Of a stretch of 64,000 bases of DNA, positions 11,955 to 22,935 are shown piece by piece. Position numbers and translations under genes: made by a program. The first letter of the stretch is position 1, and every line of letters begins with the position of its first letter. Under the pieces are notes generated by a model. The model searched no databases and was not told where the DNA came from. It saw only the letters and a list, made by a program, of their open reading frames with translations. This stretch comes from Cordilura impudica (Eukaryota; Arthropoda; Insecta; Diptera; Scathophagidae): assembly GCA_963682025.1 (NCBI GenBank), contig OY821519.1:163135803-163199802 (forward strand), in the 5' to 3' direction.

Positions 11955-13131
11955 AGGATAATGGGATATGTCATCAGATTTATCAATAATGTAAGGTTAC
12001 CGAAACATCAACGTCCATCACACAAGGCGCTCTTAGCAAACGAGTTGAATCATGCTCTTTTCGCAATCATGAAAGCGATTCAGTTATCCGACTTCTCACC
12101 TGAACTCAAACAATTGAAGAAATATAATCATGTCGACAAAAATAGCGCCATCAGCAGCTTAACGCCATTCATCGATTATAAGGGTTTTCTACGAGTTGGA
12201 GGCCGATTGGAATCATCAACATTACCGAATGATGCACAACATCCAATGTTACTACCATATAATGACCCAATCGCACAACTATTATTCATTTAAAATCATA
12301 TTGAATATAAACATTGTGGTCCTCAGGCATTATTGAGCATAATGAGACAACGATTCTGGCCAATTAAGGGGAAAATCACAGCAAGAGCAACTGTACAAAA
12401 ATGCATAACCTGTATTAAAGCTCGACCACAATTATGCCAACAACTCATGGGTAACCTACCGCAAACCAGAGTAACACCTTCACCACCTTTTATCAATGCA
12501 GGTGTGGACTACTGCGGGCCGTTCTGGATCCACTACAAGATCAGGGGGTAAAAGACCAACTAAAGCTTATATAGCTGTTTTTTGTTGCTTTGCCACAAAG
12601 GCTGTGCACCTCGAGCTAGTAACTGACCTATCAACAGAGGCATTCATCGATGCCTTAAAAAGATTCATTGGTAGACGAGGTTGCTGTCAAAACATATACT
12701 ATGATAACGCCACAAATTTTGTTGGTGCCAAAAATCAATTGTCGGAACTAATGCAGACCATATATTCAGAGAAGGGACAAGATGAGATCATTTCCGCTTC
12801 CAGCTCCAAGGGAATAAACTTTCATTTCATTCCTCCAAGAGCACCACATCTGCTACTTCGGAGCGTTGCTACAGCATCATTAACGTATGAAGAGCTTGAA
12901 ACAGTCATCGTGGAGATTGAGGCAATACTGAATTCACTTCCGTTAACCCCAATGTCGAGTGATCCTTCCGACCTAACAGCATTAACGCCAGGACATTTTC
13001 TAATAGGAGAAGCACTGACTTCCCAAATAGACAGCCAAGCAGACTCATCAAAACTTACACTATCATCGCGCTGGGAACAAGTCTCCAATTTAAGACACAA
13101 ATTTTGGAAACAATGGTCAAATGAATTCTGA
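11955..13131 (+). pseudogene. BEL/Pao integrase (broken, catalytic Glu region deleted)
   Basis: 11961-12293 covers the region before the integrase zinc finger (FIDYKGFLRVGGRLE). After a stop, the HHCC finger follows (HCGPQALLSIMRQRFWPI, then CITCIKARP), then the core with the first Asp (VDYCGPF), AVHLELVTDLS and the second Asp (YYDNATNFVGA). The block that normally carries the catalytic Glu (FGGLWE in this family) is missing: the sequence jumps from PPRAPHL to a later segment near 12850. Frameshifts also occur near 12294 and 12545. Confidence 0.82.
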
Positions 13132-13597
13132 ATGAGCTCCAACAACGACACAAATGGAAAACTCAGTGCGTCAATCTCATGGCAGGAGACATGGTTATCG
13201 TAAAGGAAGATAACGTTCCAGTGATGCAGTGGCCATTAGGCCGAATCATTAACGTGCACCAAGGATCAGAAGAATCCACTCGCGTTGTTGATGTAAAAAC
13301 CTCCAAGGGAATCTTTAAACGTGCAATACACCGACTCGCACGCTTACCCATTGACACCAGTTCAGAATTACCTACGGCTCCAGACGATGACGAACAGAAG
13401 GCTAACAGTCCTGACTCAATTAATGAACCCAAGGTTAAGAGAAAGAAATGGGCAACGATTCATCCCTGCCTAACATTTGCTCGCATTAATACTTATACTA
13501 CCGATAATTTGTGGAAGTTAAGTCGAATACAAAAAAATTGGATCAAAACTCGGAATTCATTTCGAGGAAGTGGGTACAGTCTCTATTTCAACTACTG
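13132..13597 (+). pseudogene. BEL/Pao pol C-terminal domain
   Basis: Open frame 13179-13598. It encodes the integrase C-terminal module of BEL elements: GDMVIVKEDNVPVMQWPLG followed by RVVDVKTSKGIFKRAIHRL. This module binds DNA in related integrases. Downstream the frame is proline and lysine rich. It overlaps the start of the env-like reading at its 3' end. The frame is separated from the integrase core by the stop at 13129-13131. Confidence 0.75.
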
Positions 13598-14829
13598 AAT
13601 GGAATCTACTGGTGTACTACGATTTGGCTACCTACTGGTCAGAAACATCTATTCTTGCCAATGGGACAAATTCGTTAAGAACTCTTTGCACCATGATGAC
13701 CATTGATGACCATTGTCGCAGCGTAATCGATCATTTTGAATACATGGAACGTGATATGCAACTGGACAACCGATTGCTTCGAACTAAAAGAGGAGCATTA
13801 AACATAGTCGGCAACGTTTCGCATTCACTATTTGGCATATTGGATTCTGATTATGCTAATTATGTCCAATACAGTAAGTGAAGTCAAGGAAAACGAGTCA
13901 TTTTTATTGAGATTACTTAAAAACCAAACTACAATTGTTGATTCAACAATTAATATCATGCGACAGTCTCAAACCGCATCTAGGACCAGGTTTGAAAAAT
14001 TAGAGCATGAAATCAAACTCTATTCAGCAGAAATGGGCAACTGCGACAAAATGTTATTTCAAGTATAAAATAAATTTATTCAACAATAAAACATCACCGA
14101 CTTGTATTTTGGAAAAAACCACACCGAATGTTAGATGGATACCTTTAAATAAAAACAATCAATGGTTTTATACTACGTCATCATCTTCCCGGGCCACAGC
14201 AGTATGCAACTAAGAAATAATCCCTCTTCTTCTGAAGGGCTCCGGCTTACTCACGCTTGCCCCAGAATGCATGCTAAAACACGATCTCATCATGATGAAT
14301 GGACGACAAACCATGCCCAGCACATTGAAATCCTCCTACTCCAGTCTAGGCAAGATGTCGGACCTTTCGTTAAAAGAAAATATTCAACATCCCACAGGCT
14401 ACCATCATTAAACTTCAAAAGATCTAGAAGATGCATATGCTAAAAATATAAAAGATCTGACACTTCTACAAAAATCACTGGAAGACCACAAAATCATTGA
14501 ATTTCCCAACAAATTGAAGTCTCACCAGGAGCACAGCTACGCAATCAGATATCTTGCACTATCGTTGAGCCTTGTCACATTAATCGTTATTTGTCTCAAC
14601 TACAATGCCCAACGGACCAAACAAAAACACACAACAATGCCCACCAGAGAAACCAACAGAGATAACTCAGTTGGTTGTGAAACTCTAAACATAACACCCC
14701 AACCGATGCCCCGCCAGCAACTTCATCAGCTCACAATAGATGTCACAGATGTCTACTCACATTTTCCCATGACAACAACCAACTACACTACATCGTTCTT
14801 GTTGAACAGCCGTTCAACGCGGGGGAGAA
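13560..14829 (+). pseudogene. Env-like gene remnant (baculovirus F-like)
   Basis: Downstream of pol, 13570-13881 shows a cysteine-containing segment followed by a furin-type site RTKRG and the start of a fusion-peptide-like stretch. This resembles the F-type envelope proteins of baculoviruses and insect errantiviruses. A helical segment follows in another frame (13832-14068). Near 14514-14640 a hydrophobic run (ALSLSLVTLIVICL) resembles a transmembrane anchor with a short tail. Several frameshifts and stops separate these pieces, so no envelope protein can be made. Similarity is judged from motif layout only. Confidence 0.6.
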
Positions 14830-15475
14830 TGTTTATACCCAGCACTGTCAATGATTCACCATCTGTTTTATTTTTGTTCATTGCACTTTACACAAATTAA
14901 CTGTTTCCAAACACACACACACCATATTACATACATTGCATTATTTTGTCAATAATAAATTGACTGACCGACAGTCGATGAAATTACGATTAAGCATTGT
15001 TACATTTGATAAATAAAATGACGACACAACACTATACACATTTGTACCAATTTATTATTACCAAACATAATTTATTTCCGCATACTTATTAACAAACATA
15101 ATAATGCTTAACTAGACTAACAAATATAGGTCAATCAATTACTTGACCATTTATGACTAAATCACTACTAAGCATTATTTTGGTTGGACAACAACAACAA
15201 CATAGAATATTTAATTATAATTATTTTAGTATTAAGCATTATTTGATCATTGTAAAGTATAAAAAGCCCAACAAAATAAATAACTTTCTAGTAATACAGC
15301 AAAACTTGTCTTGTTATTACTATCATCATCATCACCTTTCAAGTTTCAAGTGCTTGAAGGGATCAAAAGGAATAAAGATTAATGTCAGTACGGATGAATG
15401 TGTTCGGGCTGATCAACATTAACTTAATTCCTTAATCAACATAAAACATATATTATCAGTCATTGGTAATATACA
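14830..15475 (+). repeat. 3' LTR of the roo-like BEL element
   Basis: The purine-rich tract GCGGGGGAGAA (14819-14829) is followed directly by TGTTTATACC, the kind of TG start that roo-type LTRs have. A TATA box (TATAAAAA) lies at 15259-15266 and AATAAA-type signals follow at about 15276 and 15370. The last bases before the LINE fragment are ...TAATATACACA, giving a possible CA end near 15470-15477. There is no second LTR in the window to fix the boundary. Confidence 0.55.
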
Positions 15476-15733
15476 CAAATTATCCATAGCTGTAGTGAAA
15501 ATATCAAAAAGCTCATCGATGCTAAATAAATCGTTGTTTGTTCTCAGCTGGTTAGCATATGTGGCTTTGCTATTATTTATTGTGTTATTATTGATGTTAT
15601 TATTACAATTTGTGTTGTTGTTTCTTAAATTAGGGAAATCCCCACTTTAAATTTAAATGAGTTATTTTGTTGTTGTCTGCTTTTATTCTGACTTTTAGAA
15701 GTAACTCTTGTTCTAGAGAACGTAACAGACAGT
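15476..15733 (-). pseudogene. Jockey-type LINE ORF1, C-terminal part (left of provirus)
   Basis: The reverse complement matches the ORF1 3' region of the LINE copies at 36586-36760 and 55081-55240 (for example AGCTCATCGATGCTAAATAAATCG). Minus-strand reading meets the provirus exactly at the 4-bp sequence CAGT (15730-15733). The same CAGT opens the continuation at 32272-32275, where the LINE resumes without loss. The other side is truncated against the BEL LTR at about 15476. It belongs to the same copy as 32276-33243. Confidence 0.82.
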
Positions 15734-16020
15734 TGTAACGAGGGCTTCGATATGAGTACTGTTATAATATATACAAGAATTGATTTGATTTTGGGATTTG
15801 AATTACTCTCTCAATTTTAACCATTAATATATGATCATGGTACTCATTTTTCAGGAAATTTTATTGGCAATTCGAATATTTAGTTTAAATCGCGGTACTA
15901 TTTTTAGAATTTAAAAATATATATTCATCATCTGAGGTCAGCCGAAAAATCTGTAATGCGCTCTTGACAGAGATCTGTTATTAACAGTATTTGAGTTTAA
16001 TGATGTGATGATGATTATAT

Positions 16021-16056
<36 letters not shown>

Positions 16057-17639
16057 CCCAACAGAAATACAAATAACAGTATAATAAAAAAAACTTACAG
16101 TACTTGGATCCCACGTCGAAAGATCTTTCGCTGGACTCTTCACTGATGATTACAGATGATATTGTTAATGTTGATGTTAATTTGTTTGTATTTTGGATTC
16201 TGTTGTTTGTTTTATAAAAATTATGATTTATTGTTATTATTAAAATTGGTATCACGGTTGGAAACAACGCTGGGTTTTGGGACACAATTTGTAAAGTTAT
16301 TTATGGCAATAATAATTTTTTTTTCTTTATTTTGTTTTGGTGACACTTTACGTCTTTGCACATTTAGTTTAATATTGACATTTCATTAACATGTATTGAT
16401 AAAGCTTTATTAGCTTAGTTTATTTTATTTTTGTTTGAATTATTGATTTTTGCATCAAGATCGATATTTATGGCTTTCCCTTTTGATTTATTATTTTATA
16501 AATTTGAAGAGAAATTTTACTCTAACATAAAAAAAATTCTAATTACAAATAAACTATTACTTGGTTTGTTAATTTTTTTTTTTTTTTGTTTTCAAGTGTG
16601 TTTGTTTTTATATATATTTCACTTATTTTGGGCAAAAGGGCATTAGGCAATATTTGACTTTTGAGAAGTCTTTGATAAAATTTGGAGCAATTTAGATATG
16701 TTTCTGTGCCATTAAGGTTTTATATATATATATTTTTTCTTTTGTTTGTTTTTGTTTGCAAATTTTAAAATTTTAAGGTTTTTGCCATTAAAGATCACTA
16801 CACTTTCTATGTTTTAACAAAGTGATATTGTCACAAAAAAAAAACTTTCACTTTCTTTTGGAGGTAAGTAAAGATGTTAATTAAACAGTATTTCCGAGGA
16901 AGGGTTTTCTTTGTTGAGGGTTCCCGTTCCCATTGACGCGTTTTTCACTGAGGGTGATTCTGTCCATCAAGATTCAACCGAACTCTGTGTTGTTCGTGCC
17001 TTATTTTCGAGACAAAAGTTTAAAGAATGATTATAGAGCTTTCGTATAAGAATATTGTTGTAAAAATAAAAAAAAATCTTTTGCTGATATCGTTGATGGT
17101 GATATGGAGTAGAAGCGCTTTGGTTACCTTCACTAGCAACTTTTGCCACCTTTATTGTTTTTTTTTTTTCCGATTCTTACTAAAATGTTTATACAAAACA
17201 TTAACATTACCAAAATAAAACTATTTGTGTAAAGTTAAAGAAATTAAAACTTACATTTGTTCTTTACTGTCAAATTATATTTTGTATGGAGTAGTCAAAA
17301 GGTTAGACAGCTATCAGCAAAAGAATATTTTTGTGGTTAAATCTGATATTTATACCCAGATTAACGTTTATAATATTCTTGGAATATTAACGCTAATTCA
17401 GCAAAAAAAAAAATTCTTTTACACACATTATACGCACATTTACAAAAATCACATTAACATACCAAAAATACAACACATCAGCATCATGCTACACCTATTG
17501 CACTGCTATCCCACAGTAGTATTTTGTACTAAAAAAACTTAGGTTTAATATTTTAATGGTTTACCATTAATTTTTGTTGGTCGCAAAAAAAATACAAATC
17601 AAATTGAAATATTTTTGATAGGCTACAAGCGCCCTTACA
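15734..17639 (-). repeat. 3' LTR of the provirus (1906 bp)
   Basis: It is a direct repeat of 30367-32271. On the coding strand it starts TGTAAGGGCGC and ends GCCCTCGTTACA. The two copies differ only in homopolymer lengths (T-tract at 16023-16056, A-runs), a few bases near 17541-17550 and single substitutions such as 17595 versus 32226. Short open frames inside are repeated identically in both LTRs and have no coding signature. An LTR of 1.9 kb is long for a fly gypsy element. Confidence 0.9.
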
Positions 17640-17761
17640 TAACCCCCCTGCCAAAATCAGGTTTGGGGCTAACAAGCAGCTCAAAACTGATACCGCTTGT
17701 AGCAAAATTAATAAGAACAATTTTCTGATTTATAAAACAGAAATTATATATGAAAATCCGG
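17640..17761 (-). other. Purine tract and 3' non-coding end of the provirus
   Basis: On the minus strand the sequence GGCAGGGGGGTTA directly precedes the LTR start TGTAAGGG. It fits a polypurine tract that primes plus-strand DNA synthesis. Between it and the pol stop (17762-17764) there are only about 110 bp, which leaves no room for env. Confidence 0.7.
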
Positions 17762-18232
17762 TTATTGTCGAATGTCCTTTGCATGGTATACCCCCACAGA
17801 ACGTCCATTTAAATCTTCCAATTCGTAATAAAAATTCCCAGTCTTCTTACGAATACGAGCTTTTACGAAAGGTGGAGCTAGCTTAGCACTAAGTTTTTTT
17901 TCAAAGTTACTTTGACGAAAATTGCGCCTAAAAACTTCTTGTCCTATCACATAGCTAATCTCACGGGAACGCAAGTTGTAAGACCTTTCATTTCTATCAT
18001 GTTGTCGATTCATGTTCTTTGAAGCTTGGTTCCTGATTATGTTGAATGAATCTTCTCTACCAAACTTAATTGCTCTATCGTCAAGCATATTTAAATTTCG
18101 AAGGAGAGCATATGTTTTACCGTTAGTAATCATATGTTGTCCGAACGCCATATAATAAGGAGTAGTACCTATAGAAGCGTGCACTGCTGAACGTAACGAA
18201 CAACTAATGCTACTAAGATACTCATCCCAATT
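17762..18232 (-). pseudogene. Provirus integrase C-terminus, separated from pol by a LINE
   Basis: Minus-strand frame from the target duplication (encoding NWDEY, 18219-18232) to the stop. It contains SAVHASIGTTPYYMAFGQ, a motif of the integrase core end, a basic linker, and a GPY/F-like module (LAPPFVKARIRKKTG and YELEDLNGRSVGVYHAKDI). There is no chromodomain. The same five residues close the main pol frame at 23264-23277, so this is its continuation across the LINE. In-frame codons upstream of 18232 belong to the LINE. Confidence 0.85.
18219..18232. repeat. 14-bp target-site duplication of the LINE (left copy)
   Basis: TACTCATCCCAATT occurs here and at 23264-23277, directly flanking the LINE. 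Removing one copy and the LINE restores a continuous integrase frame, which confirms a target-primed insertion. Confidence 0.9.
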
Positions 18233-18912
18233 GATTTGGCAACCCTGGTCTTGAAGTGTCAACAAGTAAAAAGTATCTCCCTCGCAAATTTTTATTTAAT
18301 TTACTTATAAAATATAAGTTTTAGACAATCAAGTGATGAAAAAAAAAAAAAAAAAAAAAAATTTTAAGAAATAAATTCATATAAACGCTATTTATCAACG
18401 GTAGTTGGAGTTTTTTTGCTATTTAATATATTTTTCTTCAAGTATTCAGTTTGCTTGTGACTCAACACTCATACACATATACATACATGTAAGCTGTAGC
18501 ATAAACAAAAAATTACCTCAACTTCGTTTGCTTATGAGGATAGTTTGTTTGGTTGTTTCTGCGCTTTTAAAAATACACGTTGTTGGTGAGTTCCTGAGTT
18601 GTTTTGTTTTTGCCATTGTATTGGAAAGGTGAAACATGTAATATATATTGAATTTTTCATAAACGCTGCAGTTGTTATTGTTATTGTAATTCTGAGACTT
18701 CGCTGGTCAAATCATCTGGTGTGTAAGGGCTGCCAATTCTTGTGGTTTGTTTATACTTCCGTAGCGCAGCGTAACGTAACTTAACATACACAGAGAGAAA
18801 AAAGTAGCCAATTTCTAAAGCATTTTATTGAAATATACTAGAAAACTAAACAAAACTCTCATATATTCTGTAAATTCTCAGTTTCTTTTAAATTACATAA
18901 AATTTCAACTAT
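18233..18912 (+). other. LINE 5' UTR
   Basis: This non-coding stretch starts GATTTGGCAACCCTGG immediately after the target duplication. It contains an A-run of about 20 bases (18340-18360). LINEs of this type carry an internal promoter in this region. No TATA box is needed or seen. The short open frames inside have no coding signature. Confidence 0.6.
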
Positions 18913-19707
18913 ATGAAACGCGCAGTGCATACTACATCGCCAGACCTCTCAGAAAATAACAATAATAAAAAACACCTATCTTGCCACAGTATGCCAAAAC
19001 AAACAGAAACCAGTACAGATGCTTTTTCATGGGAAAGGTTCGAAGAACTACTTGATAAAAAATTATCAGACGTTGCCCGTAAATCTGATCTTGAGGGAAT
19101 TACCTCCGATATAAAGGAGTTAAAAGATGAAAATAAAAAACTGAAAGACGATATAAAAAAGCTTTCATCTAGACTAGAATTCATCGATAGGAAATCTAGA
19201 GCAACCAATATTGTTGTTGTTGGATTGCAAGATAATAACATTATTTCCGCTAAGGATGAATTTAAAAAAGTGTGTGCTGAAGTCTTGAAGGTTGACATTA
19301 ACATAGTTTCTGCTAGAATTCTTTCTACGGCAAAATCTTTATTTAATCTAGAATCTAGTATGCAGGTGCAGAATGTAATTGCCGCGAAAGATGTACTAAA
19401 AAATAATGCTATCTATATCCAGAAAGACTACACTGAAGATGAGCAAAAAATTCGTTACAATTTGAGGCAACTTAGTAAACATCTTGCAAGAAGTAAACCA
19501 AACTTAAAAGTTAGACTTGGCGAGTTTTGTATTTTTATCAATAATGTTAAATATACTTGGTCAAACACTAAATTTGTAGCGTATTCGAAATCTGATTTTG
19601 ATGCCCTCAAGAATTTGGCAAGTGAATGCAATATTGCTATTGATGTAATTATAAGAGGTGGTCGAGACATAAGTGCAGAACAAACGGTTTCAGCCGTCCA
19701 CCAGTAG
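18913..19707 (+). CDS. LINE ORF1 protein, coiled coil plus RNA-binding-like domain
   Basis: 264 codons from ATG 18913 to TAG 19705-19707. The N-terminus is polar. Residues about 45-92 are a heptad-rich coiled coil (SDIKELKDENKKLKDDIKK). A junction RKSRATNIVVVGLQDN follows, resembling the start of the RRM-like domain of L1-type ORF1 proteins, then a basic C-terminal part (HLARSKPNLKVRLGEF). There are no CCHC zinc knuckles, unlike Jockey ORF1. Such proteins are RNA chaperones that coat the LINE RNA. The frame is undamaged. Its stop is followed in the same frame by ORF2 with no intervening ATG. Confidence 0.85.
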   Translation: MKRAVHTTSPDLSENNNNKKHLSCHSMPKQTETSTDAFSWERFEELLDKKLSDVARKSDLEGITSDIKELKDENKKLKDDIKKLSSRLEFIDRKSRATNIVVVGLQDNNIISAKDEFKKVCAEVLKVDINIVSARILSTAKSLFNLESSMQVQNVIAAKDVLKNNAIYIQKDYTEDEQKIRYNLRQLSKHLARSKPNLKVRLGEFCIFINNVKYTWSNTKFVAYSKSDFDALKNLASECNIAIDVIIRGGRDISAEQTVSAVHQ

Positions 19708-19713
19708 CAATTT
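19705..19713 (+). promoter_or_regulatory. Candidate readthrough stop between ORF1 and ORF2
   Basis: The stop is UAG followed by CAA UUU. The tobamovirus readthrough consensus is UAG CAR YYA, so five of the six downstream bases fit. ORF2 continues in the same frame straight after it. Confidence 0.4.
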
Positions 19714-22700
19714 AAGCAATGCCGTTTATTATCCTACAATGTATCGAATCTCGCTAAGGTCATAAACTTTGGAAATTTTATAACTTACCTAAACAAATTT
19801 GATGCTTTCTTTCTCTTTGAGACACACGTTACTGCTGAAAAACAAACAAATTACACATCATACTTCAAAAATTTTACGCTAAACTGGACTGCTGCAAAGA
19901 AAATACACAACGCTGGTCGTGCAAGTGGTGGATGCCTTTATGGATTTAAAAAAGATGTACAGAAAAAATATAACTTTAAATTTTGTAATATTTCGAATAA
20001 TAATATATTAACTGCTAATTTAAATGGTACCCTGTTTTATTTGATCCCAAGATATTTAAACTGCACGAGCTGGATAAAAGATTTGGAGGATTTCGAAAAT
20101 TTTTTGCAGGAACTTAATCCAATAAATTTCTGCATATTTGGGGATTTAAATGCAAGAATCTCAAATGAGCAAATTTTGGACGAAAATTTATTGTTAGAGA
20201 TGCCACACATACGTGAAACTAGGTTATCTAAAGATAAAACTTTAAACTCGCAAGGTAGAAAACTTCTGAATTTAATTGAGAATATTGGTGGCATTGTACT
20301 AAATGGCAGAACCAGGTGTGATACTCAAGGCGAGTTTAGCTTCTGCGGTGTTACGGGTAGTTCAGTTATTGACTACTGCATTTGTTCGCACAGTTTCTTG
20401 CAATTTGCCGATAATTTTTCTATACCTTCAAAACCATATTCAGATCATATGCCTCTGTGTTTAGACATAAAAACATTAACTTCAGCTGTCCCGAGAGATA
20501 GTAAGCAAATTCTGGAAAAGCTACGCTGGAACGATAAAGCAGTCTCTAAATATGTCGAAAATCTAACTGTATTAGCTAGCGATGTGGATATCCGTACAGA
20601 TATAACTACTGATAACTTGGTGGCTTCAATAGTTAATAAAATTAAACAGGCGAATAGCAAACCAATAAATAAACGTTTTTTTGAGCCCAAGCAAAAATGG
20701 TTCGACTGGAGGTGTGCTCGCTCTCGCGATCAAATGCGGAAGAAGCTCAAAAAGTATAGGAAAAATCACACTGTTATAAATAAATCGGCTTATTTTATTG
20801 CCAGAACCAATTTTATTAATTTATGCAAAAACAAAAAACTTAACCTATATAATTTAAATTTACAAAAACTCAACACAGTGAAAAATAGTAGTGATTGGTG
20901 GAGCCTCTCAAACACTATAAGAAAACGCCCACAATCAATAAAAGGATCGCTACAAGCAGATGACTTTCTACCACATTTTTCAACAATGTTTAAAAGTGGA
21001 TATGATGATGTGGCAATAAAGTGGTGTATTCCATATAATTTCGATGCCTTTTTAGATTCTCCTATGGAAACATTAGAAATTCTTACAGTTATAAAAACTC
21101 TCAAGCGTAATAAGGCACCTGGTGAAGATGGTATTTGCTACGAATTCTATAAATATGCCCCACATTGCTTTGTAAATGAAATTCTTGCTGTATTTAACAA
21201 AATATTTTTACTTGAGCAAATTCCATCCAGCTTCCAAAAATCAATTATGATACCCCTTTTCAAGAAAGGTGACCCAAACGTTGCAGCCAATTATCGTGGA
21301 CTTTCCCTAATTAACACCCTGTGCAAAATATTCAATACTATATTACTAAATCGTATAAATGACTGGATAGACAAAAATAACATTTTAACTGAATATCAAG
21401 CTGGTTTCCGGAAAAATTATTCAACTGTGGACCAAATTTTCAACCTCGTGAATATTGTGAATCTAAGTAAAGCGAGAGGCAATAACACTTATGCCTTTTT
21501 TGTTGATTTTTCCTGTGCGTTCGACTCGATTCCTAGAAACGCTCTATTCTATAAGCTTGCACGTTTAGGATTGTCGACAAAAATAATCAGAATTTTACAG
21601 TGCTTGTACGAAAATTCAGAGAGCAAAATTTGGGACGGCAACGCTTTTTCGAGTGCTTTCGACGTTGAAGTTGGTGTTAAACAGGGCTGCATATTAAGCC
21701 CAGTATTGTTTTCATTATATGTTAACGACATTATGGATGTACTGCCTGGTGGCCTTAATGTTGCAGGTATCAACATAAAAATTCTGCTTTATGCTGACGA
21801 TATAGTGATCCTCTCTGACTCCCCTACTGGCTTACAAAATATGATAAATGCTCTACATACATACTGCCTAACATGGTCCCTTAAAGTCAATCTTAATAAA
21901 TCTAAGGTAATGGTATTTCGTTCTGGTACTAGAAGTTCTTCGAATCTATCGTGGCATTATGGTAATGATATTATCGAAAAAGTTAACAGCTACAAATACC
22001 TTGGAGTTGACATCACGTTCAACCTGTCCTTCAAAAAACATCTCAGCAATAAATTGTCAGCTTCGAAATTAGCCATTAATTCAACGTGGTCCAAATACAT
22101 AAACCATCCGTTAATCGCAAAATGCAACAAGATGAATATTTTTCAAGCAGCCTCCAAATCAATTATGCTATATGCAGCACAAGTCTGGGGTTTTACAAAA
22201 TATGATGAGGTGGAGAAACTATTTCGCTTTTTCATCAAAAAAATGTTATATCTCCCAAGAAACACACCGAACTACATGTTATACTTGGAAACGGGTTATG
22301 ACTCCTTATATATTTCAACGCTAAAACTACATCTTTGCTACATAAATAAAATTTTAAATATGAATCGAGATAGATTGCCTCGCATACTAGCCGAAAAAAT
22401 TATTGAAGAAAAAATATCATGGGCGAACGAGTGGTATATAATTTGTCAACGGCTGGAATTTCCTCCAGACTCATACAACACCTTAAGTTGCCGCTGGAAA
22501 TCTGTACTTCATCTTCTGCAGCAAAAAGAAAAAGATGAACTATATATCAACGCTTCAAACTCACTATTCCACGATCTTTATAATCAACTTGACCATTGTG
22601 GTATACATTTACGAACTGCGCAACTTTCATCACATGCTACCAGTTTGATTATAAAAGCAAGAGGTGGTCTTCTCAATTTGAATGCCAGATCTTTCGCTAA

Positions 22701-22935
22701 CAACTTATCGAACATCTGTACAATGTGCAATCTAAATGTGGCCGAAGATACTTCTCATTTTATTGGAACTTGTCCTATTTATAATGAATTTAGACGACAA
22801 TATTTTGGCAAAACAGTCCTCAGCATGAACGAAGTTCTTTGGATATTAAATGGCAAAAATTTCTCTTCTTTATATAATTATATCAAACTTTGTACAAATT
22901 ATAGAACTCTAATTATGAATGAATTTGATTTCTAA
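19708..22935 (+). CDS. LINE ORF2: endonuclease and reverse transcriptase
   Basis: 1075 codons, open from the codon after the ORF1 stop. The apurinic-like endonuclease starts at once (LLSYNVSNL, then FFLFETH), followed by FGDLNAR, SVIDYCICSH and SDHMPL at about residues 145-250. RT blocks include KRNKAPGEDGICYEFYKYA, NYRGLSLINTLCKIF, QAGFRKNYSTVDQIF, FFVDFSCAFDSIPR, GVKQGCILSPVLF and the catalytic LLYADDIVIL near residue 695. A C-terminal zinc-finger pattern, CTMC...H...C, lies near residues 1004-1022. No RNase H is seen. The first in-frame ATG is at 20200, after GDLNAR, so an AUG start would lose half the endonuclease. The coding length suits a functional element. Confidence 0.88.
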   Translation, partial: QFKQCRLLSYNVSNLAKVINFGNFITYLNKFDAFFLFETHVTAEKQTNYTSYFKNFTLNWTAAKKIHNAGRASGGCLYGFKKDVQKKYNFKFCNISNNNILTANLNGTLFYLIPRYLNCTSWIKDLEDFENFLQELNPINFCIFGDLNARISNEQILDENLLLEMPHIRETRLSKDKTLNSQGRKLLNLIENIGGIVLNGRTRCDTQGEFSFCGVTGSSVIDYCICSHSFLQFADNFSIPSKPYSDHMPLCLDIKTLTSAVPRDSKQILEKLRWNDKAVSKYVENLTVLASDVDIRTDITTDNLVASIVNKIKQANSKPINKRFFEPKQKWFDWRCARSRDQMRKKLKKYRKNHTVINKSAYFIARTNFINLCKNKKLNLYNLNLQKLNTVKNSSDWWSLSNTIRKRPQSIKGSLQADDFLPHFSTMFKSGYDDVAIKWCIPYNFDAFLDSPMETLEILTVIKTLKRNKAPGEDGICYEFYKYAPHCFVNEILAVFNKIFLLEQIPSSFQKSIMIPLFKKGDPNVAANYRGLSLINTLCKIFNTILLNRINDWIDKNNILTEYQAGFRKNYSTVDQIFNLVNIVNLSKARGNNTYAFFVDFSCAFDSIPRNALFYKLARLGLSTKIIRILQCLYENSESKIWDGNAFSSAFDVEVGVKQGCILSPVLFSLYVNDIMDVLPGGLNVAGINIKILLYADDIVILSDSPTGLQNMINALHTYCLTWSLKVNLNKSKVMVFRSGTRSSSNLSWHYGNDIIEKVNSYKYLGVDITFNLSFKKHLSNKLSASKLAINSTWSKYINHPLIAKCNKMNIFQAASKSIMLYAAQVWGFTKYDEVEKLFRFFIKKMLYLPRNTPNYMLYLETGYDSLYISTLKLHLCYINKILNMNRDRLPRILAEKIIEEKISWANEWYIICQRLEFPPDSYNTLSCRWKSVLHLLQQKEKDELYINASNSLFHDLYNQLDHCGIHLRTAQLSSHATSLIIKARGGLLNLNARSFANNLSNICTMCNLNVAEDTSHFIGTCPIYNEFRRQYFGKTVLSMNEVLWILNGKNFSSLYNYIKLCTNYRTLIMNEFDF

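Larger units (their letters stand above)
9549..15475 (+). mobile_element. BEL/Pao retrotransposon, roo-like, 5'-truncated and decayed
   Basis: Plus-strand protease, RT, RNase H, integrase and an env-like region follow in the BEL/Pao order, ending in a purine tract and a TG-starting LTR. The 5' LTR and gag are missing because the element begins inside the protease at a junction with a gypsy fragment. Frameshifts, stops and internal deletions break every domain. An env-like gene downstream of a BEL pol is characteristic of the roo group. The right end is uncertain by about 15 bp. Confidence 0.82.

Noticed and set aside
16156..17542. Small open frames inside the 3' LTR, repeated at 30784-32086
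   Set aside because: Their identical repetition follows from LTR duplication, and the C-terminal frame differs between copies because of an A-run length change; not genes.
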